A stretch of 64,000 bases of DNA from an uncultured Oscillospiraceae bacterium (GCA_934591815.1 CAKTPV010000011.1:13479-77478), one strand, 5' to 3'; numbered from the stretch's first letter, positions 1-9,290 are shown. Notes: generated by a model not told the origin, from the letters alone. Numbers and translations: made by a program.

Positions 1-187
1 TCTGCATAATGATACGGTTCTGGAACAACTTTGCATACCACATCAGGGAGAAACCCTTCCACACGGTGTTGCTGTTTCCTGCATTAAAGGAAAACACGAC
101 CAGCAGCACGATGGGTGCATACAGGAAAATACCGATCAGCGCCATGAAAAAGCGGCTGCCGAACCGCACGTCTCTTTTCTTTTTCAC
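1..187 (-). CDS. potC: Spermidine/putrescine ABC transporter permease PotC, N-terminal part
   Basis: Inner-membrane permease of a polyamine ABC importer, cut by the window edge. Reading the minus strand from a GTG at 187 gives a basic N-terminus ([14 protein letters not shown]) followed by a hydrophobic helix, as in PotC and related binding-protein-dependent permeases. The GTG overlaps the potB stop by four bases (GTGA), which indicates translational coupling and decides the start. Only about 62 residues are visible. The PotC name rests mainly on position after potA and potB. Confidence 0.8.
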   Translation of the reverse strand, partial: MKKKRDVRFGSRFFMALIGIFLYAPIVLLVVFSFNAGNSNTVWKGFSLMWYAKLFQNRIIMQ

Positions 188-1038
188 AGCATCACCGCCT
201 GTTCCTCGCCTTCACCGAAGCGATTCATCACCAGCATGCAGATGACCACGATGACCATCATCACCAGCGAGATGGCCGCGCCCAGCTGCGGGTTGTACGC
301 GCCGCCCAAAAACTGCCGCTCGATCAGGTCGCCCAGCAGCAGCTCCGTACCGCCGCCCAGCATCCGGCTGATGGCAAAGGTGGACACTGACGGGACGAAC
401 ACCATGGTGATGCCGGACAGCACACCCGGCAGCGACAGGGGCAGAATGACCTTGCGGAACACCGTCACCGAGTTGGCGCCCAGATCCCTGGCTGCCTCCA
501 ACAGCGAGCGGTCCATCTTGCCGATGACCGAGTAGATGGGCAGGATCATGAAGGGCAGGTAGTTATACACCATGCCCAGCACCACGGCACCCTGCGTGTC
601 GATCATGGTGAAGTATTCCAGCTGGCTGCCCGTCAGATGGTTGTACAGCGCGATAAGCCCGATCTTCTGGAACAGCTGGTTCAAAAGCCCGTTGTTCTCC
701 AGAATGGTCATCCACGAGTACGTCCGCAGCAGGAAGTTGATCCACATGGGCAGCATGATGAGCACCATGGCCGTCCGCTGGAAGGACGCCCCCTCCCGGC
801 TGAGAAAATACGCCACCGGGTAGCCGATGAGCAGGCAGATGGCCGTGGCGATCAGCGCCAGCTTAAAGGACCGGCCGAACACGGCGGCGTAGCCGCCCAT
901 CTGCACGAAGTTGTCCAGCGTGGCGCCGCCCTCCCCGTTGGAGAAGGCGTAGATGACCATGATGACGATGGGGGCCACCACAAAAATGGCCATCCATACC
1001 ACATAGGGTACGGCGAAACGGGAGAGCTTAGTCTTCAT
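184..1038 (-). CDS. potB: Spermidine/putrescine ABC transporter permease PotB
   Basis: Membrane permease that pairs with PotC to move polyamines handed over by a periplasmic-type binding protein. About 284 residues with six hydrophobic segments and, near two thirds of the length, the EAA loop motif ([19 protein letters not shown]) that docks onto the ATPase. I start at ATG 1038 (MKTKLSRF); a longer reading extends into potA and adds an unlikely Arg/Trp-rich tail. This start overlaps the potA stop by 11 bases, so potA-potB-potC form one coupled operon. Confidence 0.9.
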   Translation of the reverse strand: MKTKLSRFAVPYVVWMAIFVVAPIVIMVIYAFSNGEGGATLDNFVQMGGYAAVFGRSFKLALIATAICLLIGYPVAYFLSREGASFQRTAMVLIMLPMWINFLLRTYSWMTILENNGLLNQLFQKIGLIALYNHLTGSQLEYFTMIDTQGAVVLGMVYNYLPFMILPIYSVIGKMDRSLLEAARDLGANSVTVFRKVILPLSLPGVLSGITMVFVPSVSTFAISRMLGGGTELLLGDLIERQFLGGAYNPQLGAAISLVMMVIVVICMLVMNRFGEGEEQAVML

Positions 1039-2170
1039 CCTCGCTCTCCTCCTCTTCCAGCTCCACGCTGGCGTCCGCCAATTCCTCATACTCCTCGGAA
1101 TAGGAGGAGTAGTCGCCGAACAGTCCGGAGTATTCACTCTTTTTCATGATGTGGAAGCCGTCGGGGTCGATCTTCACGCCGATGCGTGCGCCCACCGGCG
1201 AGTGGTCGGTGGTCTGGATGAGCCACTTGAAGCCCCGGAAGTCCACGATGATGTCGTACTGCATCCCCTTGAACGTCACGTTGGTGACGGTGCCGATGAG
1301 CTGGCCCTGCTCCACGGGGACGATGTCGATATCCTCGGGGCGGATGACCACATCCACCGGCTCGTTCTCGGCAAAGCCCACGTCCACGCAGGGGAACTCC
1401 TTGCCGTACATCTTCACGACCTTATCCCGGACCATGACGCCGTTGAGGATGTTGCTCTCGCCGATGAAGTCCGCCACAAAGGCGTTCTTCGGCTCGTTGT
1501 AGATGTCCTCCGGCGTGCCGATCTGCTGGATGCGGCCCTTGTCCATCACCACCACGGTGTCGGACATGGTCAGCGCCTCCTCCTGGTCGTGGGTCACATA
1601 TATAAACGTTATGCCCATCTGCTGCTGGATACGCTTCAGTTCGTTCTGCATATCCTTGCGCAGACGCAGATCCAACGCGCCCAGCGGCTCGTCCAGAAGC
1701 AGTACCTTCGGACGGTTCACCAGTGCGCGGGCGATGGCCACCCGCTGCTGCTGGCCGCCGGACAGCTGGTCGATGCGGCGGCGGTCAAAGCCCTTCAGGC
1801 TGACCACCTCCAGCATTTCGGTGACACGCTGCCGTATCTCCTCCTCCGGCACTTTGGCGATGCGCAGGCCGAAGGCGATGTTTTCAAACACATCCAGATG
1901 CGGGAACAGCGCATATTTCTGGAACACCGTGTTGATCTGCCGTTTGTGAGGCGGAACGTCGTTGATCCTCACCCCGTCAAAGGTCACATCACCGGATGTG
2001 GGCGTTGTAAACCCGCCGATGATACGCAGCGTTGTGGTCTTGCCGCAGCCGCTGGGCCCAAGCAGTGTGAGGAATTCGGAATCGTTGATATAAAGGTTGA
2101 TGTTATCGAGAACCAGCTCGTCGTCAAACGCCATGCAGAGGTTCCGCAGGCGAATCAACTCTTTGGACAT
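1028..2170 (-). CDS. potA: Spermidine/putrescine ABC transporter ATP-binding protein PotA
   Basis: ATPase of the polyamine importer. The 380-residue protein has Walker A (GPSGCGKTT, near residue 38), the signature [15 protein letters not shown], Walker B ([12 protein letters not shown]) and the switch His in [11 protein letters not shown]-terminal TOBE-type region (about 250-340) matches the PotA/MalK group. The last 30 residues are a very acidic Ser/Glu/Tyr tail not typical of PotA; its role is unknown. Polyamine specificity is inferred from family resemblance and operon order. Confidence 0.92.
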   Translation of the reverse strand: MSKELIRLRNLCMAFDDELVLDNINLYINDSEFLTLLGPSGCGKTTTLRIIGGFTTPTSGDVTFDGVRINDVPPHKRQINTVFQKYALFPHLDVFENIAFGLRIAKVPEEEIRQRVTEMLEVVSLKGFDRRRIDQLSGGQQQRVAIARALVNRPKVLLLDEPLGALDLRLRKDMQNELKRIQQQMGITFIYVTHDQEEALTMSDTVVVMDKGRIQQIGTPEDIYNEPKNAFVADFIGESNILNGVMVRDKVVKMYGKEFPCVDVGFAENEPVDVVIRPEDIDIVPVEQGQLIGTVTNVTFKGMQYDIIVDFRGFKWLIQTTDHSPVGARIGVKIDPDGFHIMKKSEYSGLFGDYSSYSEEYEELADASVELEEEESEDED

Positions 2171-2316
2171 TTATCCTCCCCCGTTCACTCATAAAATAAC
2201 CTCCCCCCGGCGAAAATCGCCGGCGTCTGTTCCCGCGCCGCTTTTTCCGTCGAAAGAAAGCAGCTACACTATATATAAAAGCTCTGGGAAAGTCAATGGA
2301 TTTTCCTGTTTTTTAG

Positions 2317-2354
2317 AAAAAAATCGTGCAGAGCCGCGTCAACAGCCCCGCACG
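2317..2354 (-). terminator. Rho-independent terminator downstream of the rluC/rluD-like gene
   Basis: Read on the minus strand, about 10 bp of stem (CGTGCGGGGCT paired to GGCTCTGCACG with GU pairs) is followed by a run of seven T. It sits a few bases past the stop at 2361 and separates the pseudouridine synthase from the pot operon. Confidence 0.7.
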
Positions 2355-2360
2355 ACGTTT

Positions 2361-3317
2361 TCAGCCGAAATATTTTGCCCGGAACGGCACGTTTTCCACC
2401 GTGAATGTCCGCCCCCGCAGGTAGTTCAGAAGTCCCGCGTCTGTGGGCAGGTCGAAGGTCAGCTCGTAGGCGTACAGCGCCTGCCGCGTCTCCCCGTACC
2501 GGCGGTTCACATCGCCCCGGCCGTACTTGCCGTCCCCCAGCAGCGGACAGCCCAGATCGGCAAAGGACGCCCGGATCTGGTGGGTGCGCCCCGTCTCCAG
2601 TCCCACCTCCACCAGTGACAGCTCGCCTCGCGTCTCCAGTGTGCGGTAGTCCGTGACGGCGGTCTTGCCGCCGGGCACCGGCTTGTGGTAGACAGACACC
2701 TGCTTTTTCTGCTCATCCTTCAGCAGGAAGCACTCGATCCTGCCCTCCGGCGGCTTGGGACGCCCCACAGTGATGCACAGATACCGCTTGTCGATCTCCC
2801 GCAGCCGGATCTTCTCGTTGATGATCCGCAGCGTCTCGGCGTTCTTGGCGGCGATGACCATGCCGCCGGTATTGCGGTCGATGCGGTTGCACAGTGCCGG
2901 TGCAAAGGCGTTCTCCCACCGGGGGTTCCACTCCCGCTTCTGGTACAGGTACGCCTGAATGTGGTTGATGAGGGTGTTCACCTTCTCCGTCTCGTCGGCG
3001 TGTACCACCAGACCCGGCCGCTTATTGACCAGCAGCAGGTTCTCGTCCTCGTACACGATGTCCACCTGCGGCTTGAACAGCGTCAGGAACATATTCTCCT
3101 CCGACGGCTTGTCGAAGAACTCGTCGTTGATATAGAGCTGCACCGCGTCGCCCTCTGTCAGCCGCTGGTCCCGCTGGGCGCGGCCGCCGTTGACCTTGAT
3201 GCGCTTGATGCGGATGTACTTTTGCAGCAGTGCCGGCGGCAGCAGCGGCAGTGCCTTGGACACAAAGCGATCCAGCCGCGCGCCGGCGTCATTTTTCCCG
3301 ATGATCAGCTCCCGCAT
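2361..3317 (-). CDS. RluC/RluD-family 23S rRNA pseudouridine synthase
   Basis: Converts specific uridines in rRNA to pseudouridine. The N-terminal 75 residues look like an S4 RNA-binding domain (RLDRFVSKALPLLPPALL...RIKRIKVNG). The catalytic domain has the family motif with the active-site Asp (RIDRNTGGMVIAAKN; usual form HRLDxxTSG) and the downstream pocket motif GRTHQIRASFADLGCPLLGD. About 318 residues, normal for the family. Start chosen at ATG 3317 (MRELIIGK) because GGAGG lies just upstream; a longer reading to 3347 lacks such a site. It is monocistronic and divergent from DUF177-rpmF. The exact uridine targets cannot be told. Confidence 0.9.
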   Translation of the reverse strand: MRELIIGKNDAGARLDRFVSKALPLLPPALLQKYIRIKRIKVNGGRAQRDQRLTEGDAVQLYINDEFFDKPSEENMFLTLFKPQVDIVYEDENLLLVNKRPGLVVHADETEKVNTLINHIQAYLYQKREWNPRWENAFAPALCNRIDRNTGGMVIAAKNAETLRIINEKIRLREIDKRYLCITVGRPKPPEGRIECFLLKDEQKKQVSVYHKPVPGGKTAVTDYRTLETRGELSLVEVGLETGRTHQIRASFADLGCPLLGDGKYGRGDVNRRYGETRQALYAYELTFDLPTDAGLLNYLRGRTFTVENVPFRAKYFG

Positions 3318-3392
3318 AGGCGTACCTCCCTCCTGTTCTCCGTCCATTGTATCCGGTTTTGGAAAAAAGTCAAAATATTTGTGAGAAAATGT

Positions 3393-3421
3393 TTGACAAG
3401 GGATTTTCTCTCGGCTATAAT
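3393..3421 (+). promoter_or_regulatory. Consensus sigma-A promoter for the DUF177-rpmF operon
   Basis: TTGACA at 3393-3398 and TATAAT at 3416-3421, both perfect, with a 17-bp spacer. It lies 28 bp before the start of the DUF177 gene. Confidence 0.92.
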
Positions 3422-3448
3422 ACTACTCGTGTCATTGCGAGGTGTACT

Positions 3449-3949
3449 ATGCGTCTGAACGTTAACAAGCTGCTGCATACCCCCGGCTCCCGGCAGGAGA
3501 TCCATTTTGAGATGGACCTTTCCGATCTGGAGTTCGGCGGTACTTATCCTGTAACGCGACCGGTTGTTGTGGACGGCCAGCTGCGGAATCAGGCGGGTAT
3601 GCTGCTGTGTGAGCTTCAGATCACCACCACGCTCCACTGCATCTGCGACCGCTGCGCCCAGGCGTTCGATCAGGAGAAATCCACGGACTATGCCTGTGTG
3701 CTGGCCGAAGAGCGTCAGTCCGATGAGGATGACGACATCGTGCTGCTGGACGACGATGAGGTGGATGTGACGGAACTGGCGCGGGACGCCTTTATCCTCG
3801 ATATGGACACGAAATTTCTCTGCTCTGAGGACTGCAAGGGACTTTGTCCCGGCTGCGGTGCCGACCTGAACCGCGAGAACTGCCGCTGCAAGAAGGCGGT
3901 GGATCCCCGGCTGGCCAAGCTGGCGCAGCTATTGCAGAAGGACGAGTGA
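3449..3949 (+). CDS. YceD/DUF177 family protein (23S rRNA accumulation factor)
   Basis: 166-residue cytoplasmic protein of the YceD family, which is almost always encoded directly before rpmF and is needed for normal 23S rRNA accumulation in characterised bacteria and plants. It shows a central acidic stretch (DEDDDIVLLDDDEVD) and a C-terminal cysteine cluster (CSEDCKGLCPGCGADLN then CRCKK) that could bind zinc. Start ATG 3449 (MRLNVNKL) is preceded by GAGGTG; a longer reading upstream would include the promoter itself and is rejected. The L32 gene follows 49 bases later. Confidence 0.9.
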   Translation: MRLNVNKLLHTPGSRQEIHFEMDLSDLEFGGTYPVTRPVVVDGQLRNQAGMLLCELQITTTLHCICDRCAQAFDQEKSTDYACVLAEERQSDEDDDIVLLDDDEVDVTELARDAFILDMDTKFLCSEDCKGLCPGCGADLNRENCRCKKAVDPRLAKLAQLLQKDE

Positions 3950-3998
3950 ATCCATTATAAATTGCTGCTCAGGCAGTTAATACCAAGGAGGTGTCAAC

Positions 3999-4196
3999 AT
4001 GGCAGTCCCTAAGGGAAAAGTATCCAAGCAAAGACGCAATAAGAGACGTTCTTCCGTATGGAAGCTGGCAGCTCCCGCTCTGGTGGCATGCCCCAAGTGC
4101 GGTGCTCTGCATCTGCCTCACAGAATGTGCCCGGAGTGCGGTACCTACAACGGCCGCGAAGTCAAGGTCGTCAAGTCTGTGGCAGCGGACAAGTAA
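3999..4196 (+). CDS. rpmF: 50S ribosomal protein L32
   Basis: 65-residue zinc-ribbon form of L32 (C+ type). It starts MAVPKGKVSKQRRNKRRS and has two CxxC pairs, CPKC and CPEC, spaced as in the zinc-binding paralogue. It has a strong AAGGAGGTG ribosome-binding site. It is transcribed with the DUF177 gene and followed by a strong terminator. Confidence 0.97.
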   Translation: MAVPKGKVSKQRRNKRRSSVWKLAAPALVACPKCGALHLPHRMCPECGTYNGREVKVVKSVAADK

Positions 4197-4214
4197 ATTC
4201 TTATGTGTCCACGC

Positions 4215-4247
4215 AGGAGGGAAGCGCAGCTTCCCTCCTGTTTTTTT
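4215..4247 (+). terminator. Rho-independent terminator after rpmF
   Basis: Stem CAGGAGGGAAGC / GCTTCCCTCCTG with a short loop, followed by eight T. It ends the DUF177-rpmF transcript. Confidence 0.93.
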
Positions 4248-4409
4248 GCCGCCGGCGGCAGATCACGCCGCCTCAATGCGCGAACCGCCTCCGTCCCTTC
4301 CGCAAAGCAGATATACCCCGCACTTTTCTTCATGACAAGCATCAAAATGATGCGTTTTACAAATGCTCCGACGCCGGTTATACTGTATCTGTTTTGCGGG
4401 ATAAATAGC

Positions 4410-4438
4410 TTGCGTCCCTTGGAAAAATCCGTTATAAT
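4410..4438 (+). promoter_or_regulatory. Sigma-A type promoter for the DUF512-der-plsY operon
   Basis: TTGCGT at 4410 and TATAAT at 4433 with a 17-bp spacer, about 50 bp before the radical SAM gene. The 160 bases between the rpmF terminator and this promoter show no gene. Confidence 0.75.
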
Positions 4439-4488
4439 AGGATGGTTATTATGTGGGCGTATGCCCTTTTATGAGAGAGGATGCAGCT

Positions 4489-5793
4489 ATGAGCACCATC
4501 ATCACCACCATTGACCGGCACAGCCCCGCGGAAAAAGCCGGTATACAGGTGGGCGAACAGCTTCTGACGATCAACGGCCACACCATTGTGGACGTACTGG
4601 ATTACCGCTTTTACGGCTATGACCCCCTGTCCTGCGTGGAGCTGAAAACAGCAGCGGGCGATGTGCGTACCGTCACCATCCGCAAGGCGGAGGGACAGGA
4701 TCTGGGTCTGAACTTTGACACCTATCTGATGGACGAGATGCGCTGCTGCGCCAACCACTGCATTTTCTGCTTTGTGGATCAGATGCCGCCCGGAATGCGC
4801 TCCACCCTGTACTTCAAGGACGACGATGCGCGGCTCAGCTTCCTGCTGGGCAACTACATCACCCTGACGAACCTGACGGAGCGGGAGGCCCAGCGCATCA
4901 TCGACCTGCACATCAGCCCCATCAACGTCTCCGTTCACACCACCGACCCCCAGCTCCACTGCACCATGCTGGGCAATAAGAATGCCGAGCGGTCGCTGGA
5001 CTACATTCAGGCGTTCTGCAAGGCGGGTATCGTCATGAACGGGCAGATCGTCATCTGCCCCGGCTGGAACGACGGCGACCAGCTGCGCCGCACCCTCCGC
5101 GACCTGACGGAGTGGCAATTCTCCAGCTGCTCGCTGGTGCCGGTGGGCATCACCAAGTACCGGCAGGGTCTTGCCAAGCTGCGCCCCGTCAGCCCCGGGG
5201 ACGCGCGGGACATCATCGCCATTGCCGAGGAGTTCGGGCAGGAGAACCTGCGGCGCTTCGGCACACGGCGTTTTTTCTGTGCCGACGAGCTGTACCTCCG
5301 GGCGGGGCTTCCCCTGCCGCAGGAGGACTACTACGAGGGCTACCGCCAGCTGGAAAACGGTGTGGGGATGCTGCGCTCGCTGGAGCAGGATTTCCTCTCC
5401 GCCATGCGTCTGGAGGAGCCGGACGCCGCGCCGTCCCCCTTCACCATCGCCACCGGCACCGCCGCCGCCCCGTTCCTGCGGGGACTGCTGGAGCAGGCCA
5501 AGGCGTACTTCCCCAAGCTGGAGGGGCAGGTCATCGCGGTAGAAAACGATTTCTTCGGCCACACCATCGACGTGGCCGGTCTGCTGACAGGACAGGATCT
5601 GTCGGCACAGCTGCAAAGGGTACCGTCCCTGGGACGTGTGCTGCTGCCGCTGCATATGCTGCGTCACGGTGAAACGGTGTTTCTGGACGACTACACCGTG
5701 GCGCGTCTGGCGGACGAGCTGGACTGCCCCGTACAGATCGTAGGGATCGACGGCGGCGACCTGCTGGACGCCATGCTGGAAAAGGAGGTATAA
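4489..5793 (+). CDS. DUF512 family PDZ-radical SAM protein
   Basis: About 434 residues. The N-terminus carries a PDZ-like segment (SPAEKAGIQVGEQLLTINGH). The radical-SAM cluster motif CANHCIFC (CX3CX2C) follows near residue 87, and the C-terminal half is DUF512. The family is widely conserved next to der in clostridia but has no assigned reaction. Start ATG 4489 (MSTIITT) is preceded by GAGAGAGG; the in-frame upstream ATG at 4453 would overlap the transcription start. The der ATG follows four bases after the stop, so the two are probably co-translated. Gene identity is firm, function unknown. Confidence 0.88.
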   Translation: MSTIITTIDRHSPAEKAGIQVGEQLLTINGHTIVDVLDYRFYGYDPLSCVELKTAAGDVRTVTIRKAEGQDLGLNFDTYLMDEMRCCANHCIFCFVDQMPPGMRSTLYFKDDDARLSFLLGNYITLTNLTEREAQRIIDLHISPINVSVHTTDPQLHCTMLGNKNAERSLDYIQAFCKAGIVMNGQIVICPGWNDGDQLRRTLRDLTEWQFSSCSLVPVGITKYRQGLAKLRPVSPGDARDIIAIAEEFGQENLRRFGTRRFFCADELYLRAGLPLPQEDYYEGYRQLENGVGMLRSLEQDFLSAMRLEEPDAAPSPFTIATGTAAAPFLRGLLEQAKAYFPKLEGQVIAVENDFFGHTIDVAGLLTGQDLSAQLQRVPSLGRVLLPLHMLRHGETVFLDDYTVARLADELDCPVQIVGIDGGDLLDAMLEKEV

Positions 5794-5797
5794 ACAT

Positions 5798-7126
5798 ATG
5801 GCAAAGCCCTTGATCGCCATTGTGGGACGCCCCAATGTGGGCAAGTCCATGCTGTTCAATAAGCTCATCGGCAAGCGCCTGTCCATCGTGGAGGATACCC
5901 CCGGCGTCACCCGCGACCGTATCTACGGCGAGAGCGAGTGGGCGGGCCGGAAGTTCCGTCTGGTGGACACCGGCGGCATCGAGCCCAACACCGACAATCA
6001 GATCCTCGCCTTCATGCGGGAGCAGGCTCAGATCGCCATTGACAACGCGGACGTCATCATCTTCGTCACGGATATCAAGACCGGCCTCACCGCCTCCGAC
6101 CAGGAGGTAGCCGGTATGCTCCAGCGCAGCCGCAAGCCCATCGTGCTGGCGGTGAACAAGATGGACTCCACCGGCACTGTCGACCCGGATTTCTACGAGT
6201 TCTACAATCTGGGTCTGGGCGACCCTGTCGCCATCTCCGCCGTCCACGGCCACGGCACCGGCGACCTGCTGGACGCCTGCTTCCAGTACCTGCCGCCGGA
6301 CGACGGCGTGGAGGAGGACTCCGACGTGGTGCAGGTGGCCATCATCGGAAAGCCCAACGTGGGCAAGTCCAGCCTGACCAATAAAATCCTGGGCGAGCAG
6401 CGGGTCATCGTCAGCAATGTGGCCGGCACTACCCGCGACGCCATCGACAGCTACTTTGAAAATTCCTGCGGCAAGTACAACTTCATTGACACCGCCGGTA
6501 TGCGGAAAAAGTCCAAGGTGGACGACACCATCGAGAAATACAGCGTCCTGCGGGCCACCATGGCCATTGAGCGCAGCGACGTATGCCTCATCCTCATCGA
6601 CGCCCAGGACGGCGTAACAGAGCAGGACACAAAGGTGGCGGGTCTGGCCCACGACGCGGGCAAGGCGTGCATCATCGTGGTGAACAAGTGGGATCTCATT
6701 GAGAAGGACGGCAAGACCATGGACCGTATGCGGGAGGATATCCGCCGGGACCTGAGCTATATGCCCTACGCCCCCATCCTGTTCATCTCCGCCCTGACGG
6801 GCCAGCGGGTCAACCGCCTGTTTGAGCTGATCAACTACGTCAACGATCAGGCCGCCGTGCGCATCACCACCGGTATGCTCAACAGCGTGCTGGCGGACGC
6901 CCAGACCCGCGTGCAGCCCCCCACGGACAAGGGCCGCCGCCTGAAGATCTACTACATGACGCAGGTAGGCGTCAAGCCCCCCCACTTCGTGATCTTCTGC
7001 AACGACAAGAAGCTGTTCCACTTCTCCTACCAGCGGTATCTGGAGAACCAGATCCGCAGCGTGTTCGGATTGGAGGGTACCCCCATCCACATTACCATTC
7101 GCCAGAAGGGAGAGGATGAGAATTGA
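5798..7126 (+). CDS. der: Ribosome biogenesis GTPase Der (EngA)
   Basis: Tandem-domain GTPase needed for 50S subunit maturation. 442 residues: first G domain with GRPNVGKS (residues 9-16), DTGG and NKMD; second G domain with GKPNVGKS (about 184), DTAGMRKK and NKWD; and a C-terminal KH-like domain from about 355. Normal length. It lies between the DUF512 gene and plsY, a common clostridial order. Confidence 0.97.
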   Translation: MAKPLIAIVGRPNVGKSMLFNKLIGKRLSIVEDTPGVTRDRIYGESEWAGRKFRLVDTGGIEPNTDNQILAFMREQAQIAIDNADVIIFVTDIKTGLTASDQEVAGMLQRSRKPIVLAVNKMDSTGTVDPDFYEFYNLGLGDPVAISAVHGHGTGDLLDACFQYLPPDDGVEEDSDVVQVAIIGKPNVGKSSLTNKILGEQRVIVSNVAGTTRDAIDSYFENSCGKYNFIDTAGMRKKSKVDDTIEKYSVLRATMAIERSDVCLILIDAQDGVTEQDTKVAGLAHDAGKACIIVVNKWDLIEKDGKTMDRMREDIRRDLSYMPYAPILFISALTGQRVNRLFELINYVNDQAAVRITTGMLNSVLADAQTRVQPPTDKGRRLKIYYMTQVGVKPPHFVIFCNDKKLFHFSYQRYLENQIRSVFGLEGTPIHITIRQKGEDEN

Positions 7127-7776
7127 ACGGCATTTGGGGCATCTATCTGCTGTCATGGCTCATTTTGCTGCTGCTGGGCTATTTTTTGGGCTGTCTCAAC
7201 GGCTCGGTGATGGTCAGCCACTTCGTCATCCGCGATGACGTGCGGCAGCACGGCAGCGGCAACGCCGGACTGACCAACTTCTACCGCACCTACGGCGCCA
7301 AATACGCCCTGGGCGTGATCCTGTTCGACATGGGCAAGACCGTGGTGGCCTGTCTGCTGGGCGGTGCCATGTTCAACCACCTGTTCGGCGACTGGCAGCT
7401 GGGCGTCCTGCTGGGCGGCCTCGGCTGCGAGCTGGGTCATATGTTCCCGGTGTTCTTCGGCTTCAAGGGCGGCAAGGGCATCCTGTCCGGCGGCACGCTG
7501 GTGTGGCTGCTGAACTGGCGGGTGGCCCTCATCGCGTGGGGGCTGTTCGCCGCGCTGTGGCTGCTGACGCGATACGTCTCCCTCGGCTCCGTGTCCGCCG
7601 CCGCCAGTATGCCCATCTCCACTTGGTTCCTCTGCGGGCATAACCCGCTGTACACGGTGCTGGGCGCGGTCATCGCCGCGCTGGTGGTCTGGTGCCACCG
7701 GGACAACATCCGCCGTCTGCTCAAGGGGCAGGAGCGGAAATTCCACTGGCACACCGGCCCCGACCGCGAGAAATAA
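7123..7776 (+). CDS. plsY: Glycerol-3-phosphate acyltransferase PlsY
   Basis: Membrane enzyme that acylates glycerol-3-phosphate with acyl-phosphate, the first step of phospholipid synthesis. 217 residues with five hydrophobic helices and the PlsY signatures GSGNAGLTNFYR (near 47) and GFKGGKG (near 114). The start is a TTG at 7123 that overlaps the der stop, with AGAAGGGAGAGG upstream; no ATG occurs early enough. The C-terminus has an extra charged tail of about 25 residues. Confidence 0.93.
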   Translation: MNGIWGIYLLSWLILLLLGYFLGCLNGSVMVSHFVIRDDVRQHGSGNAGLTNFYRTYGAKYALGVILFDMGKTVVACLLGGAMFNHLFGDWQLGVLLGGLGCELGHMFPVFFGFKGGKGILSGGTLVWLLNWRVALIAWGLFAALWLLTRYVSLGSVSAAASMPISTWFLCGHNPLYTVLGAVIAALVVWCHRDNIRRLLKGQERKFHWHTGPDREK

Positions 7777-7806
7777 TAGCCAACGACAGAAAGGAAACTT
7801 CGACCT

Positions 7807-8721
7807 ATGAAACACAATCAGATGCGGCAGGTGGTCTTCCCCATTCTGGCCGCGTTTATCTGGGGTACTGCTTTCGTGGCGCAGGATATGTGCGCCGACG
7901 CCATCGGCACCTTTACCTTCAACGCCGCCCGCTATTCCATCGCCGTGCTGGCGCTGCTGGTGGTCATTCTGATCCGTGACGGGGTGAAAAAGGACAAGCC
8001 CGTCCTCTCCGCCGAGGAAAAGAAGGCCGCCAACCGCCAATTGTGGATCGGCGGTCTGTGCTGCGGTGCGGCGCTGTCCATCGCCTCCAACTTCCAGCAG
8101 GCCGGTCTGGTGGCCGGTACCGACGCCGGTAAGGCGGGCTTCATCACGGCGCTGTATGTGGTGCTGGTGCCCGTGTTCGGTCTGTTCTTCAAGCGTAAGG
8201 TAAACGTCCCCACCTGGATCGCCGTGGTGCTGTCCGTGGTGGCGCTGTACCTGCTGTGCATCAATGGCAGCTTCACGCTGGCTCCCGGCGACCTGCTGAT
8301 CCTCGTGTGTGCCGTGTGCTTTGCCGTACATATCCTCGTTATTGACCACTTCACCGCCTACTGTGACGGTGTGAAGCTCAGCTGCCTGCAATTCCTGTTC
8401 GCCGCCATCATCTCCTCCGTCTGTATGTTCATCTTCGAGGACGTGGACATGGCGGCGATCCTCTCCTGCGTCATTCCCCTGCTGTACATGGGTATCTTCT
8501 CCTGCGGCGTGGGCTACACCCTGCAAATTCTGGCACAGAAGGACTCCAACCCCACCGTGGTCACCATCCTGCTCAGTCTGGAGAGCGTGTTCGCCGTCAT
8601 CGCCGGCGCGATCATCCTCAAGCAGCAGATGAGTGTCCGGGAGTACATCGGCTGTGTCGTCATGTTCGCCGCCGTCATTCTGGCGCAGATCCAGTTCCCC
8701 GAGAAGAAAAAAGCAGCGTAA
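7807..8721 (+). CDS. EamA/DMT-superfamily transporter
   Basis: 304-residue membrane protein with ten hydrophobic segments arranged as two EamA repeats, the drug/metabolite transporter fold. The first repeat begins FIWGTAFVAQDMCAD. The second ends with the typical FAVIAGAIILKQQMSVREYIG stretch, close to the PecM/RhaT-like permeases. The substrate cannot be told. It follows plsY by 30 bases and ends at a strong terminator, so it is probably the last gene of the der transcript. Confidence 0.88.
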   Translation: MKHNQMRQVVFPILAAFIWGTAFVAQDMCADAIGTFTFNAARYSIAVLALLVVILIRDGVKKDKPVLSAEEKKAANRQLWIGGLCCGAALSIASNFQQAGLVAGTDAGKAGFITALYVVLVPVFGLFFKRKVNVPTWIAVVLSVVALYLLCINGSFTLAPGDLLILVCAVCFAVHILVIDHFTAYCDGVKLSCLQFLFAAIISSVCMFIFEDVDMAAILSCVIPLLYMGIFSCGVGYTLQILAQKDSNPTVVTILLSLESVFAVIAGAIILKQQMSVREYIGCVVMFAAVILAQIQFPEKKKAA

Positions 8722-8733
8722 CGTTTCGTACAT

Positions 8734-8767
8734 ATAAAAAATCGCCCCAGTGGGGCGATTTTTTATA
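8734..8767. terminator. Bidirectional terminator between the EamA gene and the small 59-aa gene
   Basis: ATCGCCCC / GGGGCGAT stem with an AG/TG loop, an A run on the left and a T run on the right, so it can stop transcription from both sides. The stop codon of the small minus-strand gene lies inside the T run. Confidence 0.9.
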
Positions 8768-8942
8768 TCTCCTCTGTTTCCGCTTCACCGAGCGTCGTAT
8801 CTATGTACAACTCCTCCGCTTGCAGCAGCGCCGCTTGCAGCCTGCTCCGGCAGCTCCATGCCAACGGGATATTCTCCAGTTCATCTATGGCGGCGCTCAC
8901 CGCCGCACACAGCATCGCGTACATTTTTCGATACTCTGTCAT
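8763..8942 (-). CDS. Small acidic hypothetical protein (59 aa), divergent from an XRE regulator
   Basis: Open frame of 59 codons starting MTEYRKMYAML with a GAGGGGAAG ribosome-binding site at the right distance. It is predicted helical and acidic at the C-terminus (LGEAETEEI), with no signal peptide or membrane segment. It is divergently transcribed from the HTH gene at 9046, and the shared 100-bp gap holds repeated CATAGCCTA boxes. Product unknown. A partner or target of the adjacent regulator is a plausible inference. Confidence 0.7.
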   Translation of the reverse strand: MTEYRKMYAMLCAAVSAAIDELENIPLAWSCRSRLQAALLQAEELYIDTTLGEAETEEI

Positions 8943-8955
8943 ATTCTTCCCCTCT

Positions 8956-8996
8956 CATAGACTATACATAGCCTACATAGTAGCACACATAGCCTA
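8956..8996. promoter_or_regulatory. Iterated CATAGCCTA operator-like repeats
   Basis: Four related 9-mers lie on the plus strand at 8956 (CATAGACTA), 8967 (CATAGCCTA), 8976 (CATAGTAGC) and 8988 (CATAGCCTA), spaced 11, 9 and 12 bp. They sit between the divergent 59-aa gene and the XRE gene. Regular helical spacing suggests cooperative binding by the adjacent HTH protein. Confidence 0.55.
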
Positions 8997-9045
8997 TATT
9001 TGCAACGCTTTTCGGCTATCCTGAGAAAAAACGCAGGAGGCCGCT

Positions 9046-9288
9046 ATGAATACGACGGACGCTGTAAGAGATCGCATCCTCCGCCTCTGTGAGGAACGCG
9101 GCATGAGCATCAACAGGCTGGCGACGGTCAGCGCCCTGCCGCCGTCCAGCATCAAAAACATCCTCTACGGGAAAAGTCGGAATCCCAAGCTGCTGACCAT
9201 CAAGCTGCTGTGCGACGGTCTCGGCATCACACTGGGCGAATTTTTCTCCACGCCGGAATTTGACGCATTGGAGCAGGAGATACAGTAG
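9046..9288 (+). CDS. XRE-family helix-turn-helix regulator (80 aa)
   Basis: Single-domain DNA-binding protein of the Cro/C1 type: the helices ILRLCEERGMSINRLATV and PPSSIKNILYGKSRNPKL match the XRE fold, and there is no effector domain. It has an AGGAGG ribosome-binding site. It probably autoregulates and controls the divergent 59-aa gene through the CATAGCCTA repeats. The two-gene module is bounded by bidirectional terminators on both sides and sits between core operons. Confidence 0.87.
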   Translation: MNTTDAVRDRILRLCEERGMSINRLATVSALPPSSIKNILYGKSRNPKLLTIKLLCDGLGITLGEFFSTPEFDALEQEIQ

Positions 9289-9290
9289 CC

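Noticed and set aside
4489..4512. DNA after the DUF512 start resembles a His6 tag in another frame (CACCATCATCACCACCAT).
   Set aside because: In the true frame it reads MSTIITTIDRHSP, a normal family N-terminus; the tag-like frame ends at once. Coincidence, not vector sequence.
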